This document shows, one piece after another, positions 1 through 5,063 of a stretch of DNA of 5,196 nt (its first letter is position 1; every line of letters begins with the position of its first letter). The position numbers and the translations under genes were made by a program. Source of the stretch: Kiloniellaceae bacterium (GTDB lineage: Bacteria > Pseudomonadota > Alphaproteobacteria > Kiloniellales > Kiloniellaceae); assembly GCA_021776145.1 (NCBI GenBank), contig JAJFGM010000852.1, positions 1 to 5,196 of the forward strand, in the 5' to 3' direction. Below the pieces are notes generated by a model. The model was not told where the DNA came from, searched no databases, and saw nothing but the letters and a program-made list of their open reading frames with translations.

Positions 1-1
1 C

Positions 2-445
2 ATCAGCATCGGCGACCTGCCGTTGTACAATGAGGATGTAGAGGCAGCCGGCGCGCCGGCGTCCTGGACCCGATTTCGCGAGGAACTTTCGGGGGCAGAC
101 GCTGTGCTGTTCGTCACTCCCGAATACAACCGCTCGGTCCCGGGCGTGCTCAAGAACGCTATCGACGTGGGCTCCCGTCCCTATGGCGAGAGCGCATGGG
201 CGAAGAAGCCCGCGGCTGTGATGAGCATCTCGCCGGGCGGGATTGGCGGCTTTGGCGCCAATCATCATCTACGCCAGTCGCTCGTCTTTCTCGATATGCC
301 GGTCCTGCAACAGCCCGAAGCCTATGTCGGTGGCGGCTATGACCTGTTTGACGAGCAGGGCGAGATCAAAAGCGATGATACCCGCGCGTTCTTCCAAAAG
401 TTCATCGATGCATTCGGCGAATGGATCGAGCGCGTTGCGCAATAA
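2..445 (+). CDS. NADPH-dependent FMN reductase, 5'-truncated by window edge
   Basis: This is the C-terminal 147 residues of a flavodoxin-fold NAD(P)H-dependent FMN reductase, a cytoplasmic enzyme that uses NAD(P)H to reduce FMN or, in related proteins, quinones or azo compounds. The frame is open from position 2 with no start of its own; TTG at 23 is only an internal leucine codon. The family signature PEYNRSVPGVLKNAID lies at visible residues 40-55, where PEYN contacts the flavin in known members. It is followed by SRP, a KKPAAVMSISPGG strand-loop at about 68-80 and a GFGANHHLRQSL helix start. Compared with the usual 180-190 residues, about 35-40 are missing, including the N-terminal FMN-phosphate loop, which should lie just outside the window. 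It reads in the same direction as the DoxX gene 165 nt downstream; flavin reductases and DoxX genes often sit together in proteobacteria. The family is certain; the substrate cannot be told. Confidence 0.93.
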   Translation: MSIGDLPLYNEDVEAAGAPASWTRFREELSGADAVLFVTPEYNRSVPGVLKNAIDVGSRPYGESAWAKKPAAVMSISPGGIGGFGANHHLRQSLVFLDMPVLQQPEAYVGGGYDLFDEQGEIKSDDTRAFFQKFIDAFGEWIERVAQ

Positions 446-567
446 CACGGCGGGGGTGGGCGCGCTTGGTGGACAGGCACGCGGCCCCGGCGTCACGTTG
501 CATCTCTGGACCCAGATCATCGGCAAATATCGGCGGCCTTTGATTACGAAAACCGCCTCTGAAGAAC

Positions 568-577
568 ATCCGCGGAT
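568..577. promoter_or_regulatory. 10-bp palindrome upstream of the DoxX gene
   Basis: ATCCGCGGAT is a perfect palindrome 33 nt before the DoxX start. It could be half of an operator or a chance site; no clear -35/-10 pair was found in the 165-nt gap between the reductase and DoxX, so whether DoxX has its own promoter is open. Confidence 0.2.
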
Positions 578-597
578 ATCATTTCAACCGACCTATT

Positions 598-602
598 GGA
601 GA
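598..602 (+). promoter_or_regulatory. Ribosome binding site of the DoxX gene
   Basis: GGAGA stands 8 nt before ATG 611, which is ideal spacing. It overlaps the alternative TTG at 596, so that upstream in-frame codon cannot use it and ATG 611 is the better start. Confidence 0.7.
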
Positions 603-610
603 CCCCGATC

Positions 611-1015
611 ATGACCAGCACAAAACTTACCGAACACGCGCCCAAAATGTTGAGTGTGCTACGGATAATATCCGGATTGCTATTCCTCGCCCATGGTACG
701 CAGAAGTTCTTGAGCTTTCCAGCGGGCGAGGCTGCAGGTTCCGGTTTGCTGTTTGCCGGTCCCGGCGCATATGCGGGCGCAATCGAACTCGTTACAGGCG
801 CGCTGATTGCAATGGGTCTGTTCACCCGTCCGGCAGCCTTTATCGCTTCAGGCACGATGGCCGCAGCCTATTTTCTGGCTCATGCCCCGCAGAACTTCTT
901 TCCTGTAAACAACGGGGGCGACTCGGCGATCCTTTACTGTTTTGTATTCCTCTATTTTGTCTTTGCCGGAGCGGGGCCCATTAGCCTGGATAGGCAACGG
1001 CGAAATACGGCGTAA
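611..1015 (+). CDS. DoxX family membrane protein
   Basis: This is a 134-residue polytopic inner-membrane protein of the DoxX family. It has four predicted membrane segments at about residues 13-28, 53-71, 74-92 and 105-122. The family hallmark after helix 1, HGTQKF (28-33), is present, as are the N-G-G motif before helix 4 (NNGGDSAILYCF, 100-111) and the terminal GAGPISLD (120-127). The length is typical for the short DoxX proteins. ATG 611 was chosen over the in-frame TTG at 596 because GGAGA at 598-602 serves it. DoxX proteins are named after a subunit of an archaeal thiosulfate:quinone oxidoreductase. The mycobacterial DoxX works with a thiosulfate sulfurtransferase and superoxide dismutase in oxidative stress defence. 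The biochemical role of stand-alone bacterial copies is mostly unknown. The neighbouring flavin reductase supports a redox or stress role, but this is inference. The stop is followed within 6 nt by a tandem repeat array. Confidence 0.93.
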   Translation: MTSTKLTEHAPKMLSVLRIISGLLFLAHGTQKFLSFPAGEAAGSGLLFAGPGAYAGAIELVTGALIAMGLFTRPAAFIASGTMAAAYFLAHAPQNFFPVNNGGDSAILYCFVFLYFVFAGAGPISLDRQRRNTA

Positions 1016-1020
1016 GTGCC

Positions 1021-1092
1021 AGTGGCAGGGGTCCCGCAGTGGCAGGGGTCAAGTGGCAGGGGTCAAGTGGCAGGGGTCAAGTGGCAGGGGTC
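1021..1092. repeat. Tandem direct repeat, five 13-bp units
   Basis: AGTGGCAGGGGTC occurs five times without a mismatch, at 1021-1033, 1038-1050, 1052-1064, 1066-1078 and 1080-1092. The last four form a strict 14-bp period separated by a single A (AGTGGCAGGGGTCA); the first is offset by a 4-nt CCGC spacer. The array starts 5 nt after the DoxX stop codon and ends at TCTACCATCC. Units are contiguous, so it is not a CRISPR. Each unit carries a GGGG run, which gives some potential for G-quadruplex formation. Similar short repeats are seen near mobile-element scars, but no transposase gene is visible here. Confidence 0.95.
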
Positions 1093-1130
1093 TACCATCC
1101 GATTTTTACGGAATCTGATGATGTTGTTGC

Positions 1131-1179
1131 GGCGGAGTTATGTGGGGAACTCGGGTTGGCGGGTTATCCACATAGCCGC
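1131..1179. repeat. Imperfect inverted repeat with a DnaA-box 9-mer
   Basis: TATGTGG (1139-1145) pairs exactly with CCACATA (1168-1174) around a 22-nt loop. The stem can be extended to 9 pairs including one G-T pair (1137-1145 with 1168-1176), or GCGG (1132-1135) can pair with CCGC (1176-1179) in an alternative fold. The right arm overlaps TTATCCACA (1164-1172), identical to the consensus DnaA box. A single 9-mer box can occur by chance, so a replication role is not claimed. Confidence 0.55.
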
Positions 1180-1534
1180 GGCGGGCGACGGTGTATTTAT
1201 GAGTCTTGCGGCTGGCGGGGATAGCTGAGGCGTTCATCCATTGGCCCCATTCTTTCCAGGGCATTCGGGCTTCCCCAAATGCGCGAGCTGTAAACCATGC
1301 GGTCGGAATAAACGGACAGATATCTCTCGATAAGGACAACCTGGTAGAGGGTCGGTCAAGTTGGACGGGATTGATCGGCTCACGGCAACCCATCAACCCA
1401 CATGCCCTTTTGGCGCACGACTGCGCAAGACGGCCTGTTCGCCCATAGGGCAGCTGTACACACGGCGCTTAACGTCAAGCAAGGTGAGCCAGAGCCTCCG
1501 TTACAAAACAAGTTCGGCTGTTTCGTTTATTCTG

Positions 1535-1545
1535 GTGACGGTCAC
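1535..1545. promoter_or_regulatory. Short inverted repeat upstream of corA, possible operator
   Basis: GTGAC-G-GTCAC is a perfect 5-bp inverted repeat around one base, ending 11 nt before the corA Shine-Dalgarno sequence. The one-base centre excludes a hairpin, so if functional it would be a protein-binding site. No regulator gene is nearby, and an AT-richer patch just upstream (1501-1532) has no strong -35/-10 match. Confidence 0.25.
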
Positions 1546-1556
1546 TCAAGCATCTT

Positions 1557-1562
1557 GGAAGG
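1557..1562 (+). promoter_or_regulatory. Ribosome binding site of corA
   Basis: GGAAGG directly touches ATG 1563 with no spacer, which is too close for that codon. It stands 6 nt before GTG 1569 and 9 nt before GTG 1572. The site therefore favours a GTG start two or three codons inside the longest frame. Confidence 0.6.
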
Positions 1563-2738
1563 ATGGGCGTGGTGTTAACTCGGCACAAAAATGTAAATCC
1601 CTTGAGAAGCAAGCGAATAAGCGGGCGGAAACGTCGGACGCCTCCTGGGTCGTCGCCAGGCACCTTGGTCGTGGACCCCGCCGCACTCCAGCCCATGATT
1701 CGACTGATCGGTTACGGGCCGGACGACCTCGAAGAGCATGACGTCGCGAACATAGACGACCTGGAATCCTTGATCGATAAGTGGCCGGTTATCTGGATCA
1801 ATGTGGATGGCTTGGCGGATCTGGATCTCATCAAGCGTCTCGGCGAGATTTTCGGGCTCCATCGGCTTGCCCTCGAGGACGTGGTGAATCTCCATCAGCG
1901 GCCGAAGGTCGAGGACTATGAATCTCATGTCTTTATCGTCTCGGCTATGATTCACGCCGAGAAAGGTCCCTTTACCGAGCAGGTTTCGCTGTTTCTTGCG
2001 GACCGCGTCCTCTTGACGTTTCAAGAGAGGCCCGGGGATTGTTTCGATCCGGTGCGCGAGCGCCTCCGCAAACATCGGGGACAGATCCGAGAACGAGGGG
2101 TGGATTACCTCGCCTATGCGCTCTTGGACGCGGTTATCGATGGCTACTTTCCCGTGCTGGAAGCCTATGGCGAGCGCTTGGAAGTACTTGAGCTCGCGGT
2201 GACGAAGGAACCGTCGGCGCGCCATGCAGCCCAGATTCACGGCATGAAGCGCGATCTCTTGATCTTGCGACGGGCGATTTGGCCGCAAAGAGAAATGGTG
2301 AACGCCCTGATCCGGGACTCCTCTCCTCACATAACCGAACAAACACGCCCGTACCTGCGTGACTGCTACGATCACACAATTCAACTGATGGATATGGTGG
2401 AGATTTACCGTGAAATCGCATCCGGCCTTTTCGACATCTATCTGTCGGGCGTCAGCGCCAAGATGAACGAGGTCATGAAGGTCCTGACCGTCATCGCGAC
2501 GATCTTCATCCCTCTCGGCTTCATTGCCAGCCTCTTTGGCATGAACTTCGACCGCGACGCCTCGCCCTGGAACATGCCGGAGCTAGGGTGGTATCTGGGC
2601 TATCCCTTCGCCCTGGCCGTAATGCTCGCGGTTGCCCTCGGGCTGCTCTGGTTCTTCTACCGCAGGCGCTGGATCGGGGGCGGCGCGGGCAGGGGTGGCG
2701 CGGGCAGGGGTGGCGAAGGAAGCGACCATGCCGACTAG
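1563..2738 (+). CDS. corA: CorA family magnesium/cobalt (divalent cation) transporter
   Basis: This is a divalent cation channel or transporter of the CorA family, which works as an inner-membrane homopentamer with a large cytoplasmic N-terminal domain. The 391-residue frame has a basic leader (1-30) and a soluble domain with the typical FGLHRLALEDVVNLHQRPK stretch (97-115) and LTFQERPGDCFDPVRERL (151-168). A long helical region follows (about 180-305). Two C-terminal membrane segments lie at about 305-325 and 345-366. The GMN signature that forms the pore mouth is at 326-328, and the loop has the usual MPEL (338-341). Length and order fit the family. The true start is probably GTG 1569 or 1572, because GGAAGG at 1557-1562 abuts ATG 1563. 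The protein ends in an unusual Gly/Arg tail (371-391) containing two exact GAGRG repeats. Mg2+ is the likeliest substrate, but CorA homologues also move Co2+, Ni2+ or Zn2+. It converges with the minus-strand peptidase gene 51 nt away. Confidence 0.95.
   Translation: MGVVLTRHKNVNPLRSKRISGRKRRTPPGSSPGTLVVDPAALQPMIRLIGYGPDDLEEHDVANIDDLESLIDKWPVIWINVDGLADLDLIKRLGEIFGLHRLALEDVVNLHQRPKVEDYESHVFIVSAMIHAEKGPFTEQVSLFLADRVLLTFQERPGDCFDPVRERLRKHRGQIRERGVDYLAYALLDAVIDGYFPVLEAYGERLEVLELAVTKEPSARHAAQIHGMKRDLLILRRAIWPQREMVNALIRDSSPHITEQTRPYLRDCYDHTIQLMDMVEIYREIASGLFDIYLSGVSAKMNEVMKVLTVIATIFIPLGFIASLFGMNFDRDASPWNMPELGWYLGYPFALAVMLAVALGLLWFFYRRRWIGGGAGRGGAGRGGEGSDHAD
2682..2711. repeat. 15-bp tandem duplication in the corA 3' end
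   Basis: GGCGCGGGCAGGGGT occurs twice back to back (2682-2696, 2697-2711), with a partial third GGCG (2712-2715). It is in frame and encodes GAGRG-GAGRG in the cytoplasmic tail after the second membrane segment. This looks like replication slippage. The inner 9-mer GGCAGGGGT is also the core of the 1021-1092 array. Confidence 0.95.
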
Positions 2739-2753
2739 CGTCGTTCGATCGAG

Positions 2754-2776
2754 GTCGGCTTGGCGAACCGCCCGAC
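2754..2776. terminator. Possible hairpin between convergent genes
   Basis: In the 51-nt gap between corA and the minus-strand peptidase gene, GGCG (2762-2765) pairs with CGCC (2769-2772) around AAC. GTCG (2754-2757) pairs with CGAC (2773-2776) outside it, leaving a 4-nt bulge. There is no T-run on either side, so it is at best a weak shared transcription end. Confidence 0.25.
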
Positions 2777-2789
2777 AGTGGCCTCCCGG

Positions 2790-3362
2790 TCAGGACCAGT
2801 GCCGCACCGGTCCGATATCGACGTGGATGAAACCGGGATTGGGATAGTAGCCCACACCGCCGGCCTGGAGATCGAGCGCCGCCCGGTGCAAGTCACGCAG
2901 ATCGCACCCCGGAAGTGCGATATCTATGGCCATGCCCCTGGTGTGGAAGCTCTTCTTCGCCACTCCGTTGCTTCTTTGCCGAAGCTTGGCGTTGGTCGCC
3001 GGCGAGCGGTAGCCCGAAATAACGTGATAGGCCTGGCGCGCGTTCAACTTGTGCCTCAAGGCATGCAAAAGGTGCAGAAGCTTGGGGTCGATCGCCTGGA
3101 CGTCGCCGGTGCGATGATCGCGCAGCACGCGGTCGATCTCGCGCAGGCCCTCTGGAACCGGCCGACCCTGGAACCAGAACTCGGTGTCGATCCGTTCCCC
3201 GGTGTGCAGGTTGTAGAGGGATAGCGCTTTTGCTTTGCTTGTTCGCGCCAGGGCGACATGGGGCGCCGCAAGCAGACCGATGGCACCCGCGGCCCCGACA
3301 TGCAGGAGGCGCCGGCGGCTCAGTCGTCCGCGAGCGGTCGAAAGGCGCGGAAACTGCTGCAT
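2790..3362 (-). CDS. Tat-exported DUF882/M15 murein endopeptidase, YcbK/MepK-like
   Basis: This 190-residue protein is a periplasmic zinc peptidase of the M15A/DUF882 (YcbK) group. E. coli YcbK (MepK) cuts peptide crosslinks in peptidoglycan, preferring the mDAP-mDAP (3-3) type. The twin-arginine signal SRRRLLHVG (15-23) is followed by a hydrophobic run and a cleavage site after ALA (37-39). The catalytic domain has SGYRSPATN (116-124), HTRGMAID (140-147), which fits the H-x-x-G-x-A-x-D zinc motif with ligands H140 and D147, and FIHVDIG (178-184) with ligand H180. Length is close to the family's 180-190. ATG 3362 was chosen because GGAAGGA (3377-3371) lies 8 nt upstream. ATG 3368 would leave only 2 nt, and a longer frame from GTG 3407 lacks support. 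It lies 84 nt after the L,D-transpeptidase gene on the same strand, probably in one operon. Export through Tat suggests folding before export. Confidence 0.92.
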   Translation of the reverse strand: MQQFPRLSTARGRLSRRRLLHVGAAGAIGLLAAPHVALARTSKAKALSLYNLHTGERIDTEFWFQGRPVPEGLREIDRVLRDHRTGDVQAIDPKLLHLLHALRHKLNARQAYHVISGYRSPATNAKLRQRSNGVAKKSFHTRGMAIDIALPGCDLRDLHRAALDLQAGGVGYYPNPGFIHVDIGPVRHWS

Positions 3363-3370
3363 GGACATGG

Positions 3371-3377
3371 TCCTTCC
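3371..3377 (-). promoter_or_regulatory. Ribosome binding site of the YcbK-like gene
   Basis: On the minus strand GGAAGGA is 8 nt from ATG 3362 but only 2 nt from the in-frame ATG 3368, so it decides the start in favour of 3362. Confidence 0.7.
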
Positions 3378-3428
3378 CCCGAGATCAAGGGTTTCCCCGG
3401 CATTCACGAGCGGAATTATCCGCCCGGC

Positions 3429-3443
3429 CGGGTTAACAACCCG
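3429..3443. terminator. Hairpin just after the L,D-transpeptidase stop
   Basis: CGGGTT-AAC-AACCCG forms a 6-bp stem with a 3-nt loop, starting 3 nt past the transpeptidase stop on the minus strand. It is followed by GC-rich sequence (a CCCGGCCGGG palindrome at 3423-3432 overlaps it) and not by a U-run. It is therefore more likely an mRNA-stabilising or weak attenuating hairpin inside the operon than a full terminator. Confidence 0.4.
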
Positions 3444-3446
3444 TTG

Positions 3447-5063
3447 CTACCCATCCACCAGCTCGAGCTTCTCCGCCAGCAGTTGGTCGCGGCGATAGAC
3501 GTCCTCGCGAAACCGCAGCTTCCCGGACTCGTCCACCCAGGCTGTCATGTAAGTTATATGAACCGGTAGCGGCTTGGCCAGCTTTACGACCTGGGTGCGC
3601 CCGCTTTGCATGGCTTCTCGCAGTCGTGCCTCGGGCCAATTGGGGTCGCCGTTCAAGGCAAAGAGCGCCAACGCCATGACGTCGCGCTCGCGAATGCAGC
3701 CCGAACTGAAGGCGCGCTTCGAGCGGCCGAACAGGTTTTGGTCGGGCGTGTCATGAAGGTAGATGCTGAAGTCGTTGGTCAGTGAAAATCGAACCTCGCC
3801 CAAGGCGTTGAGCGGTCCTGGATCTTGCCTGAACTTGAAGCCCAGTGCTTGCGGCGAGATCGCCGCCCAGTCGATGGAATCCGGGTCGATCTCGGTGGCC
3901 TCGGGACTCCATCCGCTATAGACCCGAAAGCCCTTTTGTCGCAGAAATTCGGGCTCGCCCTTGATCTTGGGCAGAAGGTCGAGGCGCGCGATGCGGGGCG
4001 GAACCGTCCAGGTCGGCGAGAGTACGAGATTGATCATGCGGTCGCTGAACACCGGTGTGCGGCGGTAGTCTCGCCCCACGACGACCGGCGTGCTGAACAG
4101 GCTCCGGCCCTCGACGACGACCGTCAGGCGGAAATCGGCGATGTTGACGAGGACGTGCCGCTCGTCCAGGTCCTTCGCCAGCCAGCGCAGCCTCTCCAGG
4201 TTCAGCTCGATCTGCACGGCCCGCTCCGTAGGTGAACGATTAAGGGCCCGGCGGGTCGCGGGGCCGACCACGCCATCGGAATCGAGGCCGTGATGGTCCT
4301 GAAACGCCAGCACGGCCGCCTTTAGCGCCATGTCGAAGGTGTCGTCCGAGGCGGGCACCGCCGCCAGTTCGCCGAGCAACGCCAGCTGACGCCGAAGCGT
4401 TGCCACGCCCGGGTCGCGGGTGCCCAACTCGAGCTTCGGCCCATCGGCCAGCACGGGCCAAACCAATCCCGCGGTCATCGACCGGTATCGCGCGAGCGCG
4501 TCCCTGAGCGCGAGGTAATCCGGGCCGGATGGCGGCAGCGTCGACAGCCAAGCGGGGAAGTCCAACGCCGCGAGGCCGGCGGACAGGACCGCAACCGCAT
4601 CGACCTGCCGGGGCGACACCCGAAGGTCCGGGTCCATGTCGCCCGGCACGCGCCGTCCCACCTGGACGTCGGCGACATAGCGCAGCAGGGAAACCGAAAG
4701 AAGCAGCTCCGCCCGCGCGAGCAGCGCCGGCGGCGCATCCGCGCCGGGCAGAGGCTGGAGAGTGGCCGGATAGTCGTGCGGCCTCAAACCGTCACGTCTC
4801 ACCGCGTGGAGCCAGTCCACCGCCGCGACCGCGCGCTCCGACCAGCCTTGCGGTTCCCACCAGGCGGGCGCGCCGCCACGCGCCTCGTAGAATCGCCGGA
4901 CCTGGTCAAGAGAAACCGACCCGCCGTCGAGTTCCAGCGGACCGGTTTCGGAGAACAGGCGCGTCAACTCCCGCTCGACCGGCGACTGCACGGCGGCGGT
5001 CGCGCGCGGGCCGAGGCCCAGCGCGGCCACCACCGTCAAAAAAATCAAAAACGTCCGAGTCAT
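3447..5063 (-). CDS. L,D-transpeptidase of the YcbB/LdtD type
   Basis: This 538-residue periplasmic enzyme would form 3-3 (mDAP-mDAP) crosslinks in peptidoglycan, as E. coli LdtD (YcbB, 615 residues) does. A Sec signal peptide covers about 1-23 (hydrophobic FLIFLTVVAALGLG, then ATA). An N-terminal scaffold domain follows (about 28-200, with RFYEARGGAPAWW at 57-69). A peptidoglycan-binding PG_binding_1 domain lies at about 212-275 (FQDHHGLDSDGVVGPATRRAL at 254-274). The YkuD catalytic domain runs from about 302 to 497. It contains the capping insert expected of YcbB proteins (about 360-412), catalytic H437 in IYLHDTP and the nucleophile C456 in SSGCIR (453-458). YcbB proteins have SSGC where small Ldts have SHGC. 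The ATG at 5063 is the first start after an in-frame TAG 15 nt upstream; the Shine-Dalgarno is weak. The YcbK-like peptidase follows 84 nt downstream, the same order as in E. coli. Confidence 0.95.
   Translation of the reverse strand: MTRTFLIFLTVVAALGLGPRATAAVQSPVERELTRLFSETGPLELDGGSVSLDQVRRFYEARGGAPAWWEPQGWSERAVAAVDWLHAVRRDGLRPHDYPATLQPLPGADAPPALLARAELLLSVSLLRYVADVQVGRRVPGDMDPDLRVSPRQVDAVAVLSAGLAALDFPAWLSTLPPSGPDYLALRDALARYRSMTAGLVWPVLADGPKLELGTRDPGVATLRRQLALLGELAAVPASDDTFDMALKAAVLAFQDHHGLDSDGVVGPATRRALNRSPTERAVQIELNLERLRWLAKDLDERHVLVNIADFRLTVVVEGRSLFSTPVVVGRDYRRTPVFSDRMINLVLSPTWTVPPRIARLDLLPKIKGEPEFLRQKGFRVYSGWSPEATEIDPDSIDWAAISPQALGFKFRQDPGPLNALGEVRFSLTNDFSIYLHDTPDQNLFGRSKRAFSSGCIRERDVMALALFALNGDPNWPEARLREAMQSGRTQVVKLAKPLPVHITYMTAWVDESGKLRFREDVYRRDQLLAEKLELVDG

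Larger units (their letters stand above)
1093..1562. other. Gene-poor stretch between repeat array and corA
   Basis: About 470 nt without a convincing gene. A minus-strand frame is open from TTG 1396 (ATG 1393) to 1106, 96 residues including FIPTAWFTARAFGEARMPWK and a basic SRKTHKYTVARRGY stretch. It has no clear ribosome binding site and I do not recognise it as a family. A plus-strand frame over 1206-1448 looks like noise. The stretch also holds the 1131-1179 stem-loop, a degenerate relative of the repeat unit (GGTCAAGTTGGACGGG, 1354-1369) and the corA upstream region with an inverted repeat at 1535-1545. It may be a decayed mobile or repeat-associated remnant; that is inference. Confidence 0.5.

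Noticed and set aside
243..614. 123-residue plus-strand frame overlapping the FMN reductase
   Set aside because: It is a shifted frame over a gene with clear flavodoxin-fold motifs and runs into non-coding sequence without recognisable content.
1021..1092. CRISPR array
   Set aside because: Units are 13 bp with 1-4 nt between them; there are no unique spacers and no cas genes.
1021..1179. Iteron-type replication origin
   Set aside because: Repeats are shorter than usual iterons, only one DnaA box is present, and there is no rep gene or clear AT-rich unwinding element; kept only as a low-interest observation.
1016..1228. Plus-strand frames translated from the repeat array (70 and 61 residues)
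   Set aside because: Their N-terminal halves are only the translation of the tandem repeat (VAGVKWQGS-like), with no ribosome binding site and no family resemblance.
1575..2384. 269-residue minus-strand open frame inside corA
   Set aside because: It lies wholly antisense to a gene with clear CorA motifs, shows no recognisable domain, and such shadow frames are expected in GC-rich DNA.
2760..3224. 154-residue plus-strand open frame opposite the YcbK-like gene
   Set aside because: It is antisense to a gene with an intact Tat signal and zinc motifs and has no family features.
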